A DNA stretch of 18,183 nt from COE1 sp045579665. Lineage in GTDB: Bacteria; Bacillota; Clostridia; Lachnospirales; Lachnospiraceae. Positions 6,416 through 13,031 of this stretch are shown piece by piece; within the stretch, counting starts at the first letter, position 1; every line of letters starts with the position of its first letter. The stretch is from NCBI GenBank assembly GCA_045579665.1, contig JAZNMO010000193.1:1-18183 (forward strand), read 5' to 3'. The translations under genes and the position numbers were made by a program. Under the pieces are notes generated by a model. The model was given only the letters and a program-made list of their open reading frames with translations. It was not told the DNA's origin and did no database searches.

Positions 6416-8716
6416 ATGAAGAAGATTACAGTGTATCAGAATGAAAGCTATAAAAAGCTTGGGGATTTGTATGGATTGTTTTTTGAAGATATTAATCATG
6501 CGGCAGATGGAGGTTTGTATGCGGAGTTAATTCAGAATCGCTCTTTTGAATATTGTAAGATTGATAAAGAAGATTATACTCCCCTGACAGCTTGGGATAA
6601 GTCAGAGGGTGCCAGATGGGAGGTTGTATCGGAAAGACCGTTAAACGAAGAGAATCTGCACTATCTGCATGTAGAGGCGGAGGCAGGAGATTATATCAGC
6701 AATGCAGGTTATAATACAGGTATTTATGTAGAGACAGGTAAGAAATACGATTTTTCGGTATTTGCAAGGGCTGATAAGGAATGTACTATATGCATTTCCG
6801 TACAGGATATGCAGGGAAAGATTTTTGCATTAGATAGATTGGTGATTGAGGATACACAGGGCGAATGGAAGCAGTATAGCTTGACGTTAAAGGCAACAGG
6901 AACGAGCTATGGGGGCAGACTGGTAATCACCTTTGAGGAAGCAGGTGTGTATGAATTTGACATGGTTTCGCTTTTTCCACAGGATACCTTTATGGGAAGG
7001 AAGGGTGGATTGCGCCGAGATATCGCAGAGGCACTTAGGGAAATGAAGCCAAAGTTTATGAGATTCCCGGGAGGCTGTCTAACCCATGACGGAAGCCTAA
7101 ATGATAGGGATAGAAATTCTATGTATCGTTGGAGAAGAACCTTAGGTAAGGTGGAAGAGAGACCGACATGGAGAAATAACTGGCGCTATAATCAGACCTT
7201 GGGACTTGGATATTATGAGTATTTCTGCTTTTGTGAGGATATAGGAGCTAAGCCGCTACCGGTGCTGCCAGGGGGCTTTAACCCACATAAGGGTGAAGGA
7301 GTAGCAATTGAGAATATAGGTGAGTGGGTACAGGAAGCTCTTGACCTGATTGAATTTGCCAATGGTGCGGCAGATACCAAGTGGGGAAGCGTAAGAGCTA
7401 AGATGGGACATCCACAACCTTTCCATATGGAGTATCTGGGGATAGGAAATGAAGAAATCGGTGACGGTTTCTTTGAAAGATATCCATACTTTCATAATGC
7501 AATCAGAGAGAAATATCCTGAGATTAAGATTATCAATACGGCCGGTCCTTTTGCAGTAGGTGAAGGCTATGATGTAGGTTGGGAAAGCGCCAAGAAGTAT
7601 GGTTCTGATCTGGTGGATGAACATTATTATTCTTCACCGGAGTGGTTTCTTGCCAATATGCATCATTATGAGGATTATGATGCGAATGGTCCGAAGGTAT
7701 TCTTGGGTGAGTATGCATCGTGGGGCAATACTTATTACAATGCAATCGTAGAGGCAGCGTATATGACACATTTGGAGCGTTCCAAGGCAGTTGCACTTGC
7801 CTGCTACGCACCGATGCTTTGCAATGTGGACTATGTGAACTGGAAGCCGGATATGCTGTGGTTTAATAATCATGAGATTATGAAGACACCAAATTATTAT
7901 GTGCAGAAGCTTTTTATGGAGAATCAGGGAACGGATGCAGTAAGATTTAAAAAGGAAAATTTGGATGAGGTTATAAAGCTGATAGATGCCAAGACTCTGT
8001 CTGGAGATATTATCATTGCCGGAAATGATGTAGAGGGTAAGATTTGGGATGTGACTTATACGGCAGCAGGCGGTACGAAGAAGCTTTCAGATATTGAAAT
8101 TTGTGATAATACAGAGCATACGGTACATAGAGTAGAGCAGGATGAGGAATATACCTTAGAGTTTAAGTTTAAGAGAAGTGCCGGAAGAAAAGGATTAAAG
8201 ATTTTCTTTGGTGTAACAGAAAGCAGCAGAGTGCAGTGGGAGTTCGGCGGTTGGGATAACTGGGACTGTAATATTATGTCCTTGGTAAATGGCCGTGGTT
8301 CAACCATTTCTCATAGAATCTTTCATGTAGAAGATATTGAGTATACCTTGAGACTTGAAGTGAAAGGAAGAGAGATTAAAACATATGTAAATGGTGTTCT
8401 TTACAATGATACGGTAGACAGACTCCCTGAACTGGAGGAGCTTTATGTAACAGCATCAACGGATGAAGAGACTGGCAATACCATATTAAAGGTAGTGAAT
8501 CTGACAGGTGAAGCAAAGCAAGTACAGCTTGTACTTGATGGAGAGGAGAAGCATTTGGCATTTGTAAATGCGCTAAGAGGCTGCGCTCTTACAGATGAAA
8601 ATGAACTGGGACAGCCGGAAAAGGTAAGCCCTGTAACAGAGAAAAAGGTATTGTTGGATAATACTTTAGATTATACATTTACACCGCATTCTGTGACGGT
8701 TCTGGTATTTGCATAA
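6416..8716 (+). CDS. Intracellular alpha-L-arabinofuranosidase, GH51
   Basis: A 766-residue GH51 enzyme that releases terminal L-arabinofuranose from arabinoxylan or arabinan fragments. It lacks a signal peptide, so it should act on imported oligosaccharides. Order of parts: N-terminal GH51 signature LYGLFFEDINHAADGGLYAE (18-37); a carbohydrate-binding-like beta-sandwich (about 55-190); the catalytic barrel with FMRFPGGCLTHDG (214-226), acid/base Glu346 in GIGNEEIGDG and nucleophile Glu432 in FLGEYASWG; then the C-terminal beta domain. About residues 560-665 look like an inserted LamG/concanavalin-type beta-sandwich (VHRVEQDEEYTLEFKFKR, FGGWDNWDC, RLEVKGREIKTYVNGVLY). The ribosome binding site is AAAGGTG, about 9-10 bases upstream. 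No transporter or regulator is adjacent. The upstream 6246-6415 gap holds no convincing promoter, and no clear terminator follows. Confidence 0.92.
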   Translation: MKKITVYQNESYKKLGDLYGLFFEDINHAADGGLYAELIQNRSFEYCKIDKEDYTPLTAWDKSEGARWEVVSERPLNEENLHYLHVEAEAGDYISNAGYNTGIYVETGKKYDFSVFARADKECTICISVQDMQGKIFALDRLVIEDTQGEWKQYSLTLKATGTSYGGRLVITFEEAGVYEFDMVSLFPQDTFMGRKGGLRRDIAEALREMKPKFMRFPGGCLTHDGSLNDRDRNSMYRWRRTLGKVEERPTWRNNWRYNQTLGLGYYEYFCFCEDIGAKPLPVLPGGFNPHKGEGVAIENIGEWVQEALDLIEFANGAADTKWGSVRAKMGHPQPFHMEYLGIGNEEIGDGFFERYPYFHNAIREKYPEIKIINTAGPFAVGEGYDVGWESAKKYGSDLVDEHYYSSPEWFLANMHHYEDYDANGPKVFLGEYASWGNTYYNAIVEAAYMTHLERSKAVALACYAPMLCNVDYVNWKPDMLWFNNHEIMKTPNYYVQKLFMENQGTDAVRFKKENLDEVIKLIDAKTLSGDIIIAGNDVEGKIWDVTYTAAGGTKKLSDIEICDNTEHTVHRVEQDEEYTLEFKFKRSAGRKGLKIFFGVTESSRVQWEFGGWDNWDCNIMSLVNGRGSTISHRIFHVEDIEYTLRLEVKGREIKTYVNGVLYNDTVDRLPELEELYVTASTDEETGNTILKVVNLTGEAKQVQLVLDGEEKHLAFVNALRGCALTDENELGQPEKVSPVTEKKVLLDNTLDYTFTPHSVTVLVFA

Positions 8717-8814
8717 TTTGGCAAAGAAGAAGCTAAGAACACCGCTTTCGACAAGACAATATAAGAGATTTTTTGTATACTTTCTAAGTATTCCTTGAGA
8801 GCTTTGATACATAC

Positions 8815-8844
8815 TTGACGGGAAAAGTGAGAGTAATATATGAT
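8815..8844 (+). promoter_or_regulatory. Promoter of the UPF0251 gene
   Basis: TTGACG (8815-8820) is followed after 18 bases by TATGAT (8839-8844), giving a leader of about 25 bases. Confidence 0.6.
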
Positions 8845-8874
8845 GTATTTGAATTTGTTGAAAAGAGGTGTATT

Positions 8875-9237
8875 ATGCCAAGAAGGCAGCGTTGTAGAAG
8901 GATTTGCAGAGAACCCGTTTTTATGGATTTTTCATCGGATGGGCATGATAATGAGGATGTTGTAACATTAACAGTGGATGAGTATGAAGTAATTCGTCTT
9001 GTGGATTATGAGAAGAAAACACATGAACAGTGTGCACAACAGATGAATATTTCACGAACGACAGTGACGGAGATATATGAGGAGGCACGGTACAAGCTGG
9101 CAGATTATATCATCAACGGAAAGCATTTGCGTATAGCAGGAGGCTACTATCGTTTGTGTGATGGTGCATCTGTCTGTTGTAGTGGGAATTGTCATCGAAA
9201 TACAGAATCAGGCTGTGAGGAAGCCTGTTGTATATAA
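8875..9237 (+). CDS. UPF0251 (DUF134) DNA-binding protein, Cys-rich tail
   Basis: A 120-residue protein of the UPF0251/DUF134 family, predicted small DNA-binding regulators. It starts with the family-typical basic, cysteine-containing segment (MPRRQRCRRICREP, Cys7 and Cys11). Then comes a sigma-like helix-turn-helix: TVDEYEVIRLVDYEKKTH (33-50), CAQQMNISRTTVTEIYEEAR (53-72). The C-terminal tail has seven cysteines (95, 101, 102, 106, 114, 118, 119), suggesting metal or Fe-S binding. In other genomes members often sit beside nitrogenase-cofactor-type (NifX/NifB-like) proteins; none is here. The frame is open from 8815, which is the -35 of the promoter. The ATG at 8875 is preferred because AAGAGGTG lies 4 bases before it. 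It is bounded by its own promoter and terminator. Confidence 0.85.
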   Translation: MPRRQRCRRICREPVFMDFSSDGHDNEDVVTLTVDEYEVIRLVDYEKKTHEQCAQQMNISRTTVTEIYEEARYKLADYIINGKHLRIAGGYYRLCDGASVCCSGNCHRNTESGCEEACCI

Positions 9238-9238
9238 A

Positions 9239-9267
9239 GCGCTTGCCTATGGCAGGCGTTTTATTTT
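9239..9267 (+). terminator. Terminator of the UPF0251 gene
   Basis: CGCTTGCC (9240-9247), loop TAT and GGCAGGCG (9251-9258) form an 8-bp stem with one G-U pair, followed by TTTTATTTT. It begins right after the stop codon. Confidence 0.85.
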
Positions 9268-9292
9268 CGTGGACAAACTCTCCTCTTAGTTC

Positions 9293-9322
9293 TTGAAAAA
9301 AGGTATCACAAGGCACTATAAT
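9293..9322 (+). promoter_or_regulatory. Promoter of the flavodoxin-like oxidoreductase
   Basis: TTGAAA (9293-9298) and a perfect TATAAT (9317-9322) are separated by 18 bases, about 33 bases before the chosen ATG. Confidence 0.7.
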
Positions 9323-9354
9323 GATAGTAGAGATTGTTAAAAGGGGAAATGCAA

Positions 9355-10680
9355 ATGAGAATTTGTGTAATATCAGGAAGTCCTAAAGGGGAAAATAGCA
9401 TTACCTATCAAACGGTTTTGTTTTTACAAAAAAAGTTTACAGAATGTAAATTTGAAACGATTCATGTAGGTCAGCGTATTCGAAGCCTGGAGAAGGATAT
9501 GTCACAGGAGTTGGAGATGCTTCAGAGGGCTGATTTGATATTATTCTGTTATCCTGTATATACTTTTATTGTACCTGCTCAGCTGCATAGATTTATAGAG
9601 CTGATGAAGGCAAGCGGTGTAGATTTTGCGGATAAGATGACCGCACAATTATGCACCTCTAAGCATTTTTATGATGTGACGGCGCAGCGTTTCATTCAAG
9701 AGAATTGTGATGATATGGGAATGCGCTATTTGGGCGGTCTTTCCGCTGATATGGATGATTTACTTAAGGAGCAGGGACAGCAGGAGGCGATTAGCTTCTG
9801 GAAATTGGTGCTTTGGAGGGCTAAGCATTATGTGGCGTTGCCTAAGCTTGCATGGGAGAATAAGCCATATCCGGAGTATGTACGTCAGTTGGAAGCTGTG
9901 GATAAGAAGAGGGATAAACAGATTGTTATTGTTGCAAGTTATACGCCGGAGGATGTGAGTGTCATTCGTATGATTGAAGATTTTCAGGCAGTATCGCCAT
10001 ATCCTACGAGGGTGGTTAATGTTATGGAATACCCATTTTCCGGTGGTTGTCTTGGATGCTTTCATTGTGCGGTGTCAGGTGAGTGTATTTACAAGGATCA
10101 TTTTGACGAGTTCCTTCGTAATGAGATACAGACTGCTGATGCAACTGTTTATGCATTTGCGATAAAGGATCATTCCATGGGGGCGAGAATGAAGATGTAC
10201 GATGACAGACAGTTTTGCAATGGACATCGGACAGTGACGATGGGAAGTCCTGTGGGATATTTGGTACACGGAGATTTGAGTAGAGAAGAGAATCTGCATA
10301 ATATCATGGTGGGTAGGGCTGACGTGGGGCGCAATTTCCTTGCAGGTATTGCGACGGATGCAGTAGGCATAGAAGAGCTTGCTCAGACCCTGGATTATGC
10401 GTTGACGCATCAGGTGATGCTGCCACAGACCTTTTGGGGAATAGGCGGTATGAAGATATTCCGCGATTTGATTTGGGTAATGCGCGGTATGATGAAGGCT
10501 GACCACAAGTTCTATAAGCAGCATGGCATATATGATTTCCCACAGAAGCAGCGTGCAAGAGCATGGTTTATGAAGCTGGTTGGTGCAATGCTATCGAATA
10601 AGAAGCTTGTATCAAAGATGGGAAATAAGATGACAGAAGGTATGCTTATGCCATATAAGAAGGTATTGGACAAGCTATAG
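9355..10680 (+). CDS. Tandem flavodoxin-fold oxidoreductase with Isf-like cysteine motif
   Basis: A 441-residue cytoplasmic protein made of two flavodoxin-like (NADPH-dependent FMN reductase) domains. Domain 1 (about 1-185) begins RICVISGSPKGENSITYQT, with an FMN phosphate loop at 8-17, and has the second flavin loop CYPVYTFIVP (65-74). Domain 2 (about 188-345) begins QIVIVASYTPEDVSVI, where the phosphate loop is not conserved. It then carries Cys232, 235, 238 and 244 in the spacing C-x2-C-x2-C-x5-C, the compact motif known from iron-sulfur flavoproteins (Isf). A basic C-terminal tail (about 375-441) matches nothing I know. Electron donor and substrate are unknown. The frame is open from a TTG at 9334; the ATG at 9355 is preferred because AAGGGG lies 8 bases upstream. 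Exonuclease III follows 37 bases later, probably on the same transcript. Confidence 0.8.
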   Translation: MRICVISGSPKGENSITYQTVLFLQKKFTECKFETIHVGQRIRSLEKDMSQELEMLQRADLILFCYPVYTFIVPAQLHRFIELMKASGVDFADKMTAQLCTSKHFYDVTAQRFIQENCDDMGMRYLGGLSADMDDLLKEQGQQEAISFWKLVLWRAKHYVALPKLAWENKPYPEYVRQLEAVDKKRDKQIVIVASYTPEDVSVIRMIEDFQAVSPYPTRVVNVMEYPFSGGCLGCFHCAVSGECIYKDHFDEFLRNEIQTADATVYAFAIKDHSMGARMKMYDDRQFCNGHRTVTMGSPVGYLVHGDLSREENLHNIMVGRADVGRNFLAGIATDAVGIEELAQTLDYALTHQVMLPQTFWGIGGMKIFRDLIWVMRGMMKADHKFYKQHGIYDFPQKQRARAWFMKLVGAMLSNKKLVSKMGNKMTEGMLMPYKKVLDKL

Positions 10681-10717
10681 TGTATAAAAAGAGTTAGAAA
10701 GGCAGAATGAAAAAGAC

Positions 10718-11470
10718 ATGAAATTAATATCTTGGAATGTAAATGGTATCAGAGCCTGCTTAGGTAAAGGCTTTATGGATTTTTTTAATGAGGTAGATGC
10801 GGATATCTTTTGTCTGCAGGAAACGAAGCTACAGGCAGGACAGCATGATTTGGAGCTTCCGGGCTATCATCAGTATTGGAATTATGCCGAGAAGAAGGGC
10901 TACTCAGGGACAGCACTCTTTACTAAGCAGGAGCCAATGAGCGTTACTTATGGAATTGGTATCGAGGAGCATGATAAGGAAGGTCGTGTGATTACGGCAG
11001 AGTTTGAGGACTACTATGTCGTGACAGTCTATACACCTAATGCGCAGAGAGAACTGACACGCTTGGAGTACCGTATGCAGTGGGAAGAGGCATTCTTGCA
11101 GTATCTTAAGAAACTTGAGGAGAAGAAACCTGTAATTTTCTGCGGGGATTTAAACGTGGCTCATAAGGAAATCGACCTTAAGAATCCAAAGACCAACCAT
11201 AAAAATGCAGGATTTACGGACGAGGAGAGAGGCTGCTTTACCAAGGTGCTTGAGAGTGGCTTTATAGATACCTTCCGTTATTTCTATCCTGATATGGAAG
11301 GGATTTACTCATGGTGGTCATATATGTTTCAGGCAAGACAGAAGAACGCAGGCTGGCGTATTGACTATTTTGTGGTTTCGAAGACATTGGAGGAAAGACT
11401 AGCAGATGCAAAGATTCATACTGAGGTTATGGGTTCAGACCATTGCCCGGTAGAGTTGACTTTGAAGTAA
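10718..11470 (+). CDS. xth: Exodeoxyribonuclease III / AP endonuclease
   Basis: A 250-residue enzyme of the ExoIII/APE1 class, which cleaves DNA at abasic sites and trims 3' ends in base excision repair. Conserved residues are all present: Asn8 in SWNVNGIRA, metal-binding Glu35 in LQETKL, Tyr105 in YTPNA, Asp144 and Asn146 in CGDLNVAH, Asp216 in WRIDYF, and Asp241-His242 in GSDHCPV. Length is typical of Gram-positive ExoA. Translation may be coupled: a 4-codon frame MKKT (10707-10721) has GAAAGG just upstream, and its TGA overlaps this ATG (ATGA). The start itself has no good ribosome binding site at normal distance. It probably shares the promoter of the flavodoxin-like gene upstream. Confidence 0.95.
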   Translation: MKLISWNVNGIRACLGKGFMDFFNEVDADIFCLQETKLQAGQHDLELPGYHQYWNYAEKKGYSGTALFTKQEPMSVTYGIGIEEHDKEGRVITAEFEDYYVVTVYTPNAQRELTRLEYRMQWEEAFLQYLKKLEEKKPVIFCGDLNVAHKEIDLKNPKTNHKNAGFTDEERGCFTKVLESGFIDTFRYFYPDMEGIYSWWSYMFQARQKNAGWRIDYFVVSKTLEERLADAKIHTEVMGSDHCPVELTLK

Positions 11471-11484
11471 AGGATAAAATAGTA

Positions 11485-11511
11485 GACGAGCAGGTTTTGC
11501 CTGCTCGTTTG
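11485..11511 (+). terminator. Hairpin between xth and the GH26 gene
   Basis: ACGAGCAGG (11486-11494) pairs perfectly with CCTGCTCGT (11500-11508) around a TTTTG loop. The T tract after it is short (TTTG), so termination may be partial. Only 27 bases separate it from the next ATG, leaving no room for a promoter between. Confidence 0.6.
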
Positions 11512-11535
11512 TTAGAAAGAGCGGAGGTACAGCAT

Positions 11536-12504
11536 ATGATATCTACACCTTGTAATCAGAATGCGATAGAAGAAGTAAGAAAAGTTATGGAATATTTGGC
11601 AAAGCTGGAAGGAAAAGGAATCCTTACAGGACAGCATACACAGACGCTTGCACAGGAGGAGCTTGAAAAGATTCAGAAAGTTACAGGAAAGCTCCCGGCA
11701 GTATGCGGATTTGAACTGTTAGCATATTCGCCAAATATAAAGCTGGAGACTGCCAATGAGGCTTGTATCACAGAGGTAGAGCAGAATAGAGGTACATTGG
11801 AGAAGGCATGGGAATGGGCCAGGAAAGGAGGACTCATCACCTTTACCTGGCATTGGTTTTCGCCATTAGGTGGAAGAGATAAGGCATTTTATACTGAAAA
11901 TACGGACTTTAATCCGATAGAGGCATTGAAGGAAGGTACACCGGAGCATGAAGCTATGTGTAAGGATTTGGACCATCTGGCATCTTTATTACAGCCATTT
12001 TGTGATAAGCATGTACCGATTCTGTGGAGACCATTTCATGAGTCAGAGGGTGCATGGTTCTGGTGGGGCTCTAAGGGGCCACAGGTGGCAAAGGAGCTGT
12101 TTCAATTCATGTATCGTTACTACACTAGGAAGCACCACTTGGACAATCTGATATGGGTGTGGAATTCGCCAGTGGCAGAGGGCTATGTGGGAGATGAGTA
12201 CTGTGATATTATTTCAAGAGATATTTATCCGCCAGAGCACGCTTATGGTGCATTCAGGGATAAGTATGATGAGCTAATAGAAATTACAACGGCATCAAAG
12301 GGAACTGCTTTAGCAGAGACAGGAATCATTCCTGATGCGGACGAGCTTATTAAGACAAGCACACCATGGCTTTGGTATATGACCTGGAGTAAGGATTTTG
12401 TAATGATAGAGAAGTTTAATGAATTTGAAGCACTTAACAGGCTTTATCAGCACGAATATGCGGTTACGTTAGATAAGCTGCCAAAGCTATATGAAGTAAA
12501 ATAA
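11536..12504 (+). CDS. Intracellular GH26 beta-mannanase/mannosidase-like enzyme
   Basis: A 322-residue GH26 glycoside hydrolase, probably cleaving beta-1,4-mannan or manno-oligosaccharides. There is no signal peptide, so it should act in the cytoplasm on imported oligomers. Clan GH-A features are visible: GILTGQHTQ (28-36), ITFTWHWFSPLGG (101-113), acid/base Glu169 in WRPFHESEGAWFWWG, IWVWNSP (206-212), DIYPPEHAYG (229-238), and nucleophile Glu261 in TALAETGI. The frame is open from 11443, inside xth, but GGAGG lies 8 bases before the ATG at 11536. It sits after a hairpin that follows xth, and dtd begins 20 bases after its stop. It could also be a family member acting on another beta-linked glycan; the fold and catalytic pair are clear, the exact substrate is not. 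Confidence 0.9.
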   Translation: MISTPCNQNAIEEVRKVMEYLAKLEGKGILTGQHTQTLAQEELEKIQKVTGKLPAVCGFELLAYSPNIKLETANEACITEVEQNRGTLEKAWEWARKGGLITFTWHWFSPLGGRDKAFYTENTDFNPIEALKEGTPEHEAMCKDLDHLASLLQPFCDKHVPILWRPFHESEGAWFWWGSKGPQVAKELFQFMYRYYTRKHHLDNLIWVWNSPVAEGYVGDEYCDIISRDIYPPEHAYGAFRDKYDELIEITTASKGTALAETGIIPDADELIKTSTPWLWYMTWSKDFVMIEKFNEFEALNRLYQHEYAVTLDKLPKLYEVK

Positions 12505-12524
12505 GGGAAAGCGAGTAAAGTGAA

Positions 12525-12974
12525 ATGAAATTTGTAATTCAGAGAGTAACAGAGGCTTCTGTGAAGGTAGATGGAGAGATAATAGGAGAAATTGGCAAGG
12601 GCTTATTAGTATTAGTAGGTGTGTCAGGCACAGACAATCAGCAGATAGCAGACAAGATGATTGATAAGCTGACAAAGCTTAGAATCTTTGATGATGCAGA
12701 GGGGAAGACGAATCTTTCTATATCGGATGTACAGGGAGAGTTTTTAATTATTTCCCAGTTCACGCTGTATGCTAACTGTAAGAAGGGCAATCGTCCATCC
12801 TTTATAGATGCAGGTAAGCCGGATATGGCAAATGAGTTGTATGAGTATGTCATATCATCCTTAGAGGCAAAGGGCTTCCCAACACAGCATGGCTCCTTTG
12901 GCGCTGATATGAAGGTGTCATTATTAAATGATGGACCATTCACGATTGTGTTGGATTCGGCGGAGATATTGTAG
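12525..12974 (+). CDS. dtd: D-aminoacyl-tRNA deacylase
   Basis: Dtd hydrolyses D-amino acids, and mischarged glycine, from tRNA, preventing their use in translation. The 149-residue protein is full length for the family. It contains the active-site motif SQFTLYA (77-83), KKGNRPSF (86-93), and the Gly-Pro motif in NDGPFTIVLDS (Gly137-Pro138), whose cis-peptide bond gives chiral selectivity. The start is the standard MKFVIQRV. The ribosome binding site is poor: only AGGGAAAG at a longer than usual distance, which suggests coupling to the GH26 gene 20 bases upstream. No terminator hairpin is seen between its stop and the next gene (57 bases). Confidence 0.95.
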   Translation: MKFVIQRVTEASVKVDGEIIGEIGKGLLVLVGVSGTDNQQIADKMIDKLTKLRIFDDAEGKTNLSISDVQGEFLIISQFTLYANCKKGNRPSFIDAGKPDMANELYEYVISSLEAKGFPTQHGSFGADMKVSLLNDGPFTIVLDSAEIL

Positions 12975-13031
12975 TAGTGTTAATATCCTAATCTCAATCA
13001 ATACTAGACTGCGAAAAGGAGAACAATACAT

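Noticed and set aside
7256..7873. Several open frames on the minus strand opposite the GH51 gene
   Set aside because: They overlap one another and the well-supported GH51 catalytic region; no start signals and no family resemblance.
8717..8814. Terminator after the GH51 gene
   Set aside because: A T run is present, but no adjoining stem of useful length could be paired.
10075..10524. Open frame of 149 codons on the minus strand
   Set aside because: It is a shadow of the flavodoxin-like gene, with no ribosome binding site and a composition of rare residues typical of antisense frames.
11443..11535. N-terminal extension of the GH26 enzyme overlapping xth
   Set aside because: It reads through the hairpin after xth; the ATG at 11536 has GGAGG at the right distance.
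12975..13031. A dedicated promoter for the large ATPase gene
   Set aside because: No -35/-10 pair with acceptable match and spacing was found in the 57-base gap, so read-through from dtd or a weak promoter within dtd remains possible.
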